A DNA stretch of 38,695 nt from Planctomyces sp. SH-PL62 (GTDB lineage Bacteria; Planctomycetota; Planctomycetia; Planctomycetales; Planctomycetaceae): the NCBI GenBank assembly GCA_945893045.1, contig CAMDEA010000073.1, positions 1 to 38,695 on the forward strand, read 5' to 3'. The position numbers and the translations under genes were made by a program. The notes beneath the pieces are model-generated. The model did no database searches. It was not told the origin of the DNA and saw only the letters and a list, made by a program, of their open reading frames with translations. Below, piece by piece: positions 32,743-38,695 of this stretch (the stretch's first letter is position 1; each line of letters opens with the position of its first letter).

Positions 32743-32863
32743 ATCACGCCACCCCGCTTGTCGGGGTGATTCCCGCGCTCTGCAGCTACGGCTTTGGAGT
32801 GCGAGTTGGCTTGTCCGTAGCTGCAGAGCGCGGGAACCACTGGGACAAGCCCAGTGGCGTGAT
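32743..32863. repeat. Nested inverted repeat between convergent genes
   Basis: The outer arms begin ATCACGCCA (32743) and end TGGCGTGAT (32863), and each contains a palindrome (CACCCCG-CTTGT-CGGGGTG and CACTGGG-ACAAG-CCCAGTG). Inside, a perfect 22-bp inverted repeat (32770-32791 / 32815-32836, with GCTCTGCAGCTACGG) flanks a 23-base core. One paired-palindrome element thus seems to sit inside another. It fills the gap between the lipoprotein gene and the tyrA-like gene. Confidence 0.85.
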
Positions 32864-32870
32864 TTCGCGG

Positions 32871-33752
32871 TCACTCGGCGACGCGGCGGACTTGCAGTTG
32901 TTCTCGAATCGCCTTGCCCCGTTCCCACAGGCGGCGGAGTTCGTCGGCGTCACCGCGAGCCAACGCATCGCGAAACGCGGCAACCTTTGCTGAGAACTCA
33001 TCCAACCGAGCCAGCACTGCATCGCGATTGTCCATCAGGATCGGCACCCAGACTTGCGGATCGCCAGCGGCGATGCGCGTCGTATCGGCAAAGCCGGTCG
33101 CCGCCAACGAACGGTTCTCGTCCGCCAATGTTTGCGCCAAAGCCGACGCGACCACATGTGGCACATGACTGCTCTGAGCCAACGCGCTGTCGTGGGCTTC
33201 CGGAGTCATTTCCAGGACCGACATCCCGATCGCTTGCCAGAACGCGGTCAGTCGCGAGACCGTGTCGTGCGATGAAGATTCGATGGGCGTTACGACACAG
33301 ACCCGGCCCTCGAACAAGTCGGCGCGTGCGTGTTCCCAACCTTGCAGGTGCGATCCCGCCAGCGGATGCGAACCGACGAAGCTGAGCCCCTTGGGGAGTC
33401 CGGTCGCCAATTCTCGGCAGAGGTGAGATTTCGTGCTGCCCACATCTGTGATGAGCGTTCCGGGCCGGCACATCGACGCCGCTTCGCGCACGCCCGGCAC
33501 GATCAAATCCACGGGCGTGGCGAAGACCATCAAATCGGATTGCGCCGCGGCTTGAAGCAGATCCGTCTGGATGTCGTCGATCAGTCCGGTCTGCCGCGCT
33601 TGCTCCAATCGAGCCGCGCTGCGACCGACGCCGATCACTCGTTGCACCTGTCCGCGCTGCTTCGCGGCGCGTGCAATCGAGCCGCCCAACAACCCAACGC
33701 CGACGATCGTCAGCGTTTCAAAGGCCGGCAAATTCGAGGTGGGGTGGCTCAT
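32871..33752 (-). CDS. tyrA: Prephenate dehydrogenase (TyrA family)
   Basis: The product is 293 aa. It oxidises prephenate to 4-hydroxyphenylpyruvate with NAD(P) in tyrosine synthesis. The Rossmann motif VGVGLLGGSIARAAKQ is near the N terminus. LITDVGSTKSHLC, FVGSHPLAGSHLQG, and SSHVPHVVASALA are family motifs, including the active-site His residues. The ATG at 33752 is preferred over a GTG 27 bases upstream. It is not obviously in an operon with other aromatic-pathway genes. Confidence 0.92.
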   Translation of the reverse strand: MSHPTSNLPAFETLTIVGVGLLGGSIARAAKQRGQVQRVIGVGRSAARLEQARQTGLIDDIQTDLLQAAAQSDLMVFATPVDLIVPGVREAASMCRPGTLITDVGSTKSHLCRELATGLPKGLSFVGSHPLAGSHLQGWEHARADLFEGRVCVVTPIESSSHDTVSRLTAFWQAIGMSVLEMTPEAHDSALAQSSHVPHVVASALAQTLADENRSLAATGFADTTRIAAGDPQVWVPILMDNRDAVLARLDEFSAKVAAFRDALARGDADELRRLWERGKAIREQLQVRRVAE

Positions 33753-33814
33753 AGCGGGGCGGATTCTAGGACCGCTCACGCAGGCACGCTACGACCGGAA
33801 CCGTCACCAAAACT

Positions 33815-34035
33815 GAGCGGCACGGCGCTAGCCGCCGGTGAATCGAAGAGACGCGCCTCGCTGCCACTCGCTGTCACCGGCGACTAGCCGAGATTATTCA
33901 TGGCCCACTCATTGGGGAGAGCAGCGTGCTGCGATGTAACCCGAAGCGTAAGCGAGGGAGTCATCACTCACTCCCTCGCTTACGCTTCGGGTTACATCGC
34001 GGCCATGAATAATCCAGGCTAGCGCCGTCCCGCTC
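33815..34035. repeat. Three-level nested inverted repeats (cruciform-prone)
   Basis: The outermost arms 33815-33833 and 34017-34035 match in 18 of 19 positions (GCGCTAGCC core). A second pair is GATTATTCATGGCC (33892-33905) with its inverse at 34001-34014. The innermost is a perfect 31-bp repeat (33931-33961 / 33970-34000, with GTAACCCGAAGCG) and an eight-base loop. A further pair, CTAGCCGCCGGTGA (33828-33841) with its inverse at 33874-33887, lies in the left part. It occupies the gap between tyrA and the class IV aminotransferase gene and no gene is seen in 33753-34070. Confidence 0.88.
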
Positions 34036-34070
34036 ATGACGTCAGCAGTATTGGGCGGACGTCGATTCAC

Positions 34071-34991
34071 CTACACGATCACCGTTGGCGTCGCGATCAG
34101 ACGCACCCCCTCGTTACGAGTCAGTTCGGCGAACAACTCGCTGAGCCGGCGGGTCATTGGGCCGAGTTGGCCGTCGCCGATCATGCGGCCGTCGACGTCC
34201 ACGACAGCGGCCAGCTCACCCATCGTGCCGGTGCAGAACATTTCGTCGGCGCGATAGACCTCGGTCAGCGAGAGATCCCGTTCGGCATGCGGGATGTTGT
34301 GCAAGCGGCAGAGGTCGAGCACCGTCGCCCGCGTGATCCCTTCCGGGCAGGCGACCAGGCGGCTGGTGATGACTTCGCCGTGATCGACGATGAAGACGTG
34401 CGTCGCATTGGTCTCGGCGACGAAGCCACGCAGGTCGAGCATCAGCGCGTCGTCGGCATTCGCGCGGTTGGCTTCCAGCTTGGCGAGGATCGACTGAATC
34501 AAATTGTTGTGATGAATCTTCGGGTCCAGGCAGTCGGGCGGAAAACGGCGCACGCTGCTGGTGATCAGTTTCAATCCGGCTTTGTCGTAGACCGGCAGCT
34601 TGTGTTCGGCGAGCACGATCAGCGTCGGGCCGACGGTGTTCAATCGCGGGTCCATGCCCGACGTGTATTTCACTCCGCGCGTCAGCGTCAGCCGGATGTG
34701 AACGCCGTCGAACATCTGATTCGCATCGAGCGTGCGGCAAACCTGCTCGATGATTTCGTCGTCCGTCGGAATCTGTACGAATGCCAGCGCCTTGGCCGAA
34801 CCGCGCAGCCGAGCGAGATGCTCATGCAGTTTGAAGATGCGGCCGGAGTACAACCGCAGTCCTTCCCACACCGCGTCGCCACCTTGCACGACGGAGTCGA
34901 ACGGACTGACTCCCGCTTGATCGCGATGCACCAGCCGGCCGTTGATGTTGACGATCAGGTCACGGTTTTGCGGATGGAATTTCTGGTGCAT
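34071..34991 (-). CDS. Class IV PLP aminotransferase (branched-chain or D-amino acid type)
   Basis: The product is 306 aa. The fold type IV pattern is clear: VNINGRLVHRDQAGVSPFD at the N terminus, the PLP lysine K158 in LDPKIHHNNLIQSILAK, and VAETNATHVFIV with the cofactor-contact Glu193. The lysine context (DPK..NLI.S.LAK) is nearer to D-amino acid transaminases than to IlvE, but both carry out amino transfer between an amino acid and 2-oxoglutarate and I cannot separate them. The ATG at 34991 is preferred over the longer frame, which starts in repeat sequence. Confidence 0.9.
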   Translation of the reverse strand: MHQKFHPQNRDLIVNINGRLVHRDQAGVSPFDSVVQGGDAVWEGLRLYSGRIFKLHEHLARLRGSAKALAFVQIPTDDEIIEQVCRTLDANQMFDGVHIRLTLTRGVKYTSGMDPRLNTVGPTLIVLAEHKLPVYDKAGLKLITSSVRRFPPDCLDPKIHHNNLIQSILAKLEANRANADDALMLDLRGFVAETNATHVFIVDHGEVITSRLVACPEGITRATVLDLCRLHNIPHAERDLSLTEVYRADEMFCTGTMGELAAVVDVDGRMIGDGQLGPMTRRLSELFAELTRNEGVRLIATPTVIV

Positions 34992-35038
34992 GAGCTTCGA
35001 TCGCTCCGCGGCTGACCTTTGCCGAATGAAAAACACAA

Positions 35039-35118
35039 ACCGCTAATGGACGCTCATCGTCGCGAATGGGTTTCCGAACGACCGTCCGAATTAGCGATCA
35101 TTAGCGTCGATTAGCGGT
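35039..35118. repeat. GCTAATC-type inverted repeat
   Basis: Arms 35039-35058 and 35099-35118 match in 17 of 20 positions (ACCGCTAAT / ATTAGCGGT), with extra TTAGCG units near the right arm. It is the counterpart of the repeat at 11668-11738 and lies between two minus-strand genes. Confidence 0.68.
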
Positions 35119-35170
35119 CCAACTGTTGACTTCAAAACTCAACTCAACCGCAACAACTTTTGAAAGACGT

Positions 35171-36247
35171 TTATTTGACTTGGTCGCCCGCGTCATTAAC
35201 TGCGGGCTTCTTGGCGGCGGTGATCGGGACCGATGGGCCGACGATCGGGATGTGAATGTCGTCCGGCTGATAGATCCATTCGGGATCTCCGACGAAGCGG
35301 TATTCTTTTTCCTGTCGGTTGAATTCATCACCCGGCCGCCAGAATCGCTGGAGCAACGTCTTGCGCCAGATCATCGGCTTCTCTTCATCAGTGGTCACTC
35401 GGTCGTAGGTCGTCGAATAAAACCAAATGCTGGCGTCGGGGTCGGGCGGACCGGGCTTCTTTTCGTCGAACAGGTTGTACGTTTCGGAGGCGGCTTTCCA
35501 GTCGGATTTGCCGTTCCAGATTTGGTCGGAGAACGTCAGCTTGTTCTCTTTGGCTCGGTCCAAGAGTGTCTGGTAAGGGACGGGACCACGCACCAGTTTG
35601 TAGCCGTTGGAGAATCCCGCCAGCATGATCGAGAAGCGGTCGGCCTTCGGATCGACGCCGCGCCACATTGCGACGCCATACAGCGCCTTCTCATTCTTCT
35701 TCTCCGCATCGGGCAGCGACTCTTCCGGAATCGCGCCTTCGATCTTCACCGAGTTCTTCAGCACGGCACCGGCGGGCAGGTGCCCTTCGTCTTGTTCTCG
35801 CTTGCGAATGATTTTCTCGGCCACAGGAACCAGCGAGTCCGCGTAGATCTTGTTCGGGCCATCCTGGGTGATGAGCGTCAGCTCCGGGACGAACTGAGTC
35901 GGCGTGCGTTCGGCATCGAACGAGTTCGTGGGTTTGGTATCGGATTCCTCTTTGGATTCTCCCAAGCCACGGTTCACGACTTTGTAGACCAGGTACAAGA
36001 TGATCTCGTCCCGCTCTTCACCGGTCTTCGGGTCCGGCAGCAGCAAACGGACTTGCCGGAGCGATTTGAACTGAACTTCCAAAACCCACAGGTTGGATTG
36101 GCTCGCCCGTTCGTCACCAGTGGTCTGCACCGCGGCAATCTGGTTGAAGCCATATTTGTTGACCGGCGGCTGAGCCTGACCGATCGACGCCGAAAGGCCG
36201 GCCCAACCAGCCGCGATCCCACAGACAACAGCAATGATTCGTCGCAT
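35171..36247 (-). CDS. Secreted protein of unknown function
   Basis: The product is 358 aa with a signal peptide (MRRIIAVVCGIAAGWAGLSAS, cleavage after AQA). The mature protein is hydrophilic, with many Lys, Asp and Pro, no Cys, and no repeats. Segments such as VLEVQFKSLRQVRLLLP and EIILYLVYKVVNRGL suggest a beta-rich fold near the N terminus, and DPEWIYQPDDIHIPIVGPS lies near the end. I do not recognise a family. It is divergent from the YggS-like gene, whose start lies about 120 bp away. Confidence 0.7.
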   Translation of the reverse strand: MRRIIAVVCGIAAGWAGLSASIGQAQPPVNKYGFNQIAAVQTTGDERASQSNLWVLEVQFKSLRQVRLLLPDPKTGEERDEIILYLVYKVVNRGLGESKEESDTKPTNSFDAERTPTQFVPELTLITQDGPNKIYADSLVPVAEKIIRKREQDEGHLPAGAVLKNSVKIEGAIPEESLPDAEKKNEKALYGVAMWRGVDPKADRFSIMLAGFSNGYKLVRGPVPYQTLLDRAKENKLTFSDQIWNGKSDWKAASETYNLFDEKKPGPPDPDASIWFYSTTYDRVTTDEEKPMIWRKTLLQRFWRPGDEFNRQEKEYRFVGDPEWIYQPDDIHIPIVGPSVPITAAKKPAVNDAGDQVK

Positions 36248-36368
36248 GTTTCGCGATCCTGCACAGAAAGAATTTCGGACAGAAGCTGCATCCGAGAGAC
36301 GCGGTGGACTCTATTCAGGTCGTCGCCGAAGGGTCAATACGTTGTCGGCCGTCGCTGGGGGGCTCAGA

Positions 36369-37112
36369 ATGCCGCGCATGACTGACCGCTTGGCTGACAA
36401 TCTGCAACGCGTGACTGCGGAAATCGCGGCCGCTTGTTCGCGTGCTGGTCGCTCGCCGGACGAGGTCACGTTGGTCGCCGTGACGAAGTACACCGAGCTG
36501 GTATGGATTCGGCGTCTGATCGAGTTGGGCGTTCGCAATCTCGGTGAGAGTCGGCCCCAACAACTGTTGGAACGCTCGGAGCAACTCCCCTGCGAAGTGC
36601 ATTGGCACATGATCGGGCACTTGCAGCGCAACAAGGTCAAGCCGGTGTTGCCCCGGACTGTCCTGATTCACTCGGTCGATAGCCTGCGGCTGTTGGAACG
36701 GATCTCGGCGCTCGCCGCCGAACTGTCGCTGCGTCCGCGCGTGCTGCTGGAGGTCAACGTGTCCGGCGAAGCTTCGAAGGATGGCCTCTTGGTCTCAGAG
36801 CTGACCGAGCAATGGGACGCCATCCAAGCCGTGCCGAATGTCGACGTCGCCGGTCTGATGACGATGGCTCCTTTGGCGGATGACCTCACCAGCGCTCGGC
36901 GAGTGTTCCGTGCTTTGCGACAGCTTCGCGACGCACTCGCGGCGCGAGCGGCTCCGCATGTGAAGCTGACCGAATTGTCGATGGGCATGAGTGGCGACTT
37001 CGCCGTCGCGATTGAAGAAGGTGCAACGCTGGTGCGCATCGGCAGCCGGCTGTTCGAGGGTGTGAAAGTAGACGAGTCACTCCGTGACTCGAATTGTCCA
37101 GTCACGGAGTGA
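36369..37112 (+). CDS. YggS-type PLP homeostasis protein
   Basis: The product is 247 aa with the fold of alanine racemase domain I. The PLP lysine is K40 in LVAVTKYTE. HWHMIGHLQRNKVK and LSMGMSGDFAVAIEEG.TLVRIGSRLFEG are family signatures. It buffers intracellular PLP. The start at 36369 has a run of six G six bases upstream; Met4 is the alternative. The last residues (VDESLRDSNCPVTE) are coded by a REPIN-like element that appears to have replaced the native end and stop codon, since the family normally ends shortly after the IG.R.FG motif. Confidence 0.9.
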   Translation: MPRMTDRLADNLQRVTAEIAAACSRAGRSPDEVTLVAVTKYTELVWIRRLIELGVRNLGESRPQQLLERSEQLPCEVHWHMIGHLQRNKVKPVLPRTVLIHSVDSLRLLERISALAAELSLRPRVLLEVNVSGEASKDGLLVSELTEQWDAIQAVPNVDVAGLMTMAPLADDLTSARRVFRALRQLRDALAARAAPHVKLTELSMGMSGDFAVAIEEGATLVRIGSRLFEGVKVDESLRDSNCPVTE

Positions 37113-37121
37113 CTGGTCTAC
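37068..37121. repeat. REPIN-like element joining two convergent gene ends
   Basis: GTAG at 37068 to CTAC at 37118-37121. Palindromes are GTCAC-TCC-GTGAC and GTCAC-GGA-GTGAC, as in 8483-8535. It codes the C-terminal tail and stop of the YggS-like protein and the TAG stop of the opposite gene (37118-37120). The two coding regions reach each other only through this element. Confidence 0.9.
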
Positions 37122-38485
37122 TTTTTCGGCGGTCCAATTCGATAGCCGATATCCTCGGCCTTCTCGAACAGCCCGCCGTCGTCCGTGCCGTTGTCGCCGA
37201 CGCTGTAGATCAACGCTCCGTCCGCATCACGCTGATATCGAAGTGCCGTCTTCGGCGGCGCGTGATTGTCTTCGGGAACCGCCGGTAAGAAGTCGGGGAC
37301 CAGCTCATCCAACTTCTCCGGATAATGCCCGTGCTCCCGCGCGAAGAGTTCCAGAGCCAACACCGTGAGCAGCACGGTGTCTCGCGCGGCCTCGCGGTCG
37401 GTGGCCGTGAAGGTTCCCTGACCAGACGGGACGAGCAGCGCTGCCATGACCGACTCGTGAACGTAGCCGCTGACTTCGTTGGCGGAAGGTTGCGTTTTGA
37501 CGTTTGCTGGAGCCGGTTCAAACACAAATAGTCCTGGCAATGTCTTCGTGCGTTGGTTCCGAGGCAGATCGGCTTGACTGAGCCAGTTGGCAAAGACATG
37601 CCGAAAGATCCGCTCGTTGAGTTCCGACTCGCCGGTGAGGCGGTTCAGTGTCGCGTTCGCCGGGCCGAACGTCAGAGACCTCCACGTCGCCATCACCGAG
37701 AGATACTCCGTCTGCAAACACGCGGAGAGCGGAGGCGTGCGCTTCTGATCGTCTGACAATTCCCGCATCGCGCGACGCAGCAGGTTAGCGGTCACTTGCG
37801 GGTCGTTCGCCCACTGCACCATGCCTTCAGCCGTTTGTGCATGCACCCCGATTCCCGTAAGCCGCTCGATGATCGGGCCATGACGACCGAGCTGCCGGCT
37901 CATACGAAAGCTGGCCCGCAACCAGTCCCACGCTTCCTCGGTCTTCCTTTCAACGAGCAGTCGCGATGACTCCAACCGCACGAGCCGCGAAAACTCCCGT
38001 GACTTTTGAACTGCCGGAATGAGCGTTTCGGCGGTCACTTCGCTGGCTCGGAAATACTGAGCGTCCGGCTTGGCCGTCCCCTTTCGCCAGAGTGCCATGA
38101 ACGGCCGGTTTGCGTCGAGCCACTTTCGCTCCGACGTCGTCGCGTGTTCCCAGTCCTCGAACAACCCGCGCGGTGGGTTGGAGTCTCCGGGAGCCGCAAC
38201 ATAGTCGACGTGCAGGGTACTCGCGACCCGGTACTCGACGAAGGCGTTGTCGGCGTCGGGGACCACGAACTCCAGCACGGACTTGGTGTCGAATGGTTCG
38301 TCCGCAGGCGGCACCTTCGCAAGCCGGATCGAACGATAGACCAGCGGAGCTGAAAACAGCGCCAAGATCAGCACCAGCGGAATCGCCACCTTCGGATGCA
38401 GCAACCACAAGAGCCACGACGCGGCTTTCGAGGCTGAATTCGCGGAAGCGTCGGAACGCACGTCATCCAGAGGATCAGAAGACAT
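37118..38485 (-). CDS. Membrane-anchored protein of unknown function
   Basis: The product is 455 aa from the ATG at 38485, with GGGAG eight bases upstream. One N-terminal transmembrane segment (about 33-52, VAIPLVLILALFSAPLVY) leaves a large outer domain of helical character. The C-terminal 100 residues (LALELFAREHGHYPEKLDEL, then YSVGDNGTDDGG) resemble the pseudopilin-like tail found in many planctomycete proteins, where a Tyr-Pro helix is followed by a VGxNGxDDGG loop. No enzymatic motif is seen. Its TAG stop is the foot of the REPIN-like element. Confidence 0.72.
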   Translation of the reverse strand: MSSDPLDDVRSDASANSASKAASWLLWLLHPKVAIPLVLILALFSAPLVYRSIRLAKVPPADEPFDTKSVLEFVVPDADNAFVEYRVASTLHVDYVAAPGDSNPPRGLFEDWEHATTSERKWLDANRPFMALWRKGTAKPDAQYFRASEVTAETLIPAVQKSREFSRLVRLESSRLLVERKTEEAWDWLRASFRMSRQLGRHGPIIERLTGIGVHAQTAEGMVQWANDPQVTANLLRRAMRELSDDQKRTPPLSACLQTEYLSVMATWRSLTFGPANATLNRLTGESELNERIFRHVFANWLSQADLPRNQRTKTLPGLFVFEPAPANVKTQPSANEVSGYVHESVMAALLVPSGQGTFTATDREAARDTVLLTVLALELFAREHGHYPEKLDELVPDFLPAVPEDNHAPPKTALRYQRDADGALIYSVGDNGTDDGGLFEKAEDIGYRIGPPKK

Positions 38486-38545
38486 CAGCAAACTCCCAGT
38501 ACGACGACCAGCATCGGCAGGCCAAGTTGCGACGAGGAGACTATA

Positions 38546-38692
38546 CGGGGTGTGCCAATTTTGCCTGGCGCGATGAATACAGAGTTGTCAGAATGAGGTT
38601 GAAAATGTTCGGAACCTCTTTCTGGAGTCGATCATGGATGATGTCCCACAAGTGAAATCCGAGTTGTTGATGCCAGCGGTTCGGGAGCAGGT
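38546..38692 (+). repeat. Right copy of 147-bp terminal inverted repeat
   Basis: Exact reverse complement of bases 1-147, starting CGGGGTGTGCCAATTTTGCC. It begins 60 bp after the start of the last gene. It holds the same start codon and ribosome-binding site as the left copy, here reading rightward out of the window. Only three bases of the window lie beyond it, so identity could well continue. Confidence 0.9.
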
Positions 38693-38695
38693 GGA
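38634..38695 (+). CDS. Partial ORF start in the right edge element (probable transposase)
   Basis: ATG at 38634 with GGAG seven bases upstream opens MDDVPQVKSELLMPAVREQV, cut off by the window edge. It is the mirror image of the frame at 59-1. The family is not recognisable from about 20 residues. Confidence 0.45.
   Translation, partial: MDDVPQVKSELLMPAVREQV

Noticed and set aside
32743..32863. Ordinary Rho-independent terminator
   Set aside because: The stems lack a following T tract on either strand and the nested architecture is that of a repeat element, although it may still hinder transcription.
462..37121. CRISPR array made of the repeated palindromes
   Set aside because: The copies are scattered over 37 kb, differ in sequence, and have no regular spacers or cas genes.

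Overview
The window reads as chromosomal DNA of a planctomycete (PVC superphylum). The taxonomic signature genes are a DUF1549/DUF1553 secreted protein with two haem-type Cys motifs (737-2977), a 1602-residue Pirellula/Verrucomicrobium-type secreted protein with FG-GAP-like repeats and a C-terminal CxxCH domain (5362-10170), a DUF1559 prepilin-like protein (26108-27088), a PQQ-propeller secreted protein, and many proteins with signal peptides. LpxB and an RND efflux pair imply a Gram-negative outer membrane. I see no rRNA, tRNA, CRISPR array or prophage.

Layout. 1-5.4 kb: outward-pointing mobile-element edge, a 44-aa membrane peptide, DUF1549/1553 protein, a bacterial E2 (ubiquitin-conjugating-fold) protein with a C-terminal zinc ribbon, a DUF2752 membrane protein, and a PIN toxin/antitoxin pair. 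5.4-15.3 kb: large secreted proteins (PVC haem protein, PQQ propeller, a beta-sandwich protein, a TPR protein, an esterase). 15.3-17.1 kb: an A+T-richer island with a TIR-like (CAP12/PCTIR type) NADase candidate of likely anti-phage role, followed by an 86-bp direct repeat pair around an inverted repeat. 17.1-25.2 kb, all on the minus strand: RND permease, adaptor, lpxB, a thioredoxin-like Tat-type protein, and an aspartate/aromatic aminotransferase. 25.2-28 kb: a 25-aa Lys/Ala histone-H1-like peptide with its own terminator, a DUF1559 protein, a GT2 glycosyltransferase. 28-38.5 kb: priA, a SirB1-like protein, an NMT1/THI5-like lipoprotein, prephenate dehydrogenase, a class IV PLP aminotransferase, two proteins of unknown function and a YggS-type PLP protein.

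The strongest signal that ordinary annotation does not explain is a dense family of two-armed palindromic elements. At least nine have the form GTAG-palindrome-spacer-inverted palindrome-CTAC (one has a GTAA foot). This is the architecture of REPINs, i.e. paired REP sequences whose GTAG foot is read by RAYT (REP-associated tyrosine) transposases. Stem sequences differ between elements, while the GTAG foot and often a TCC/GGA loop are kept. They sit between convergent genes, supply stop codons, and in two cases lie in frame inside genes (priA and the PVC haem protein); a single arm lies in the signal-peptide region of a third. Further inverted repeats of other sequence, some nested, fill most of the remaining intergenic gaps. 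No RAYT gene is in the window, so mobilisation would be in trans.

The first 147 bp and positions 38546-38692 are exact reverse complements. Each contains a ribosome-binding site and the start of the same reading frame, pointing out of the window, so the window is bounded by two inverted copies of one mobile-type element. Function calls rest on recognised motifs and overall resemblance; no database search was run.
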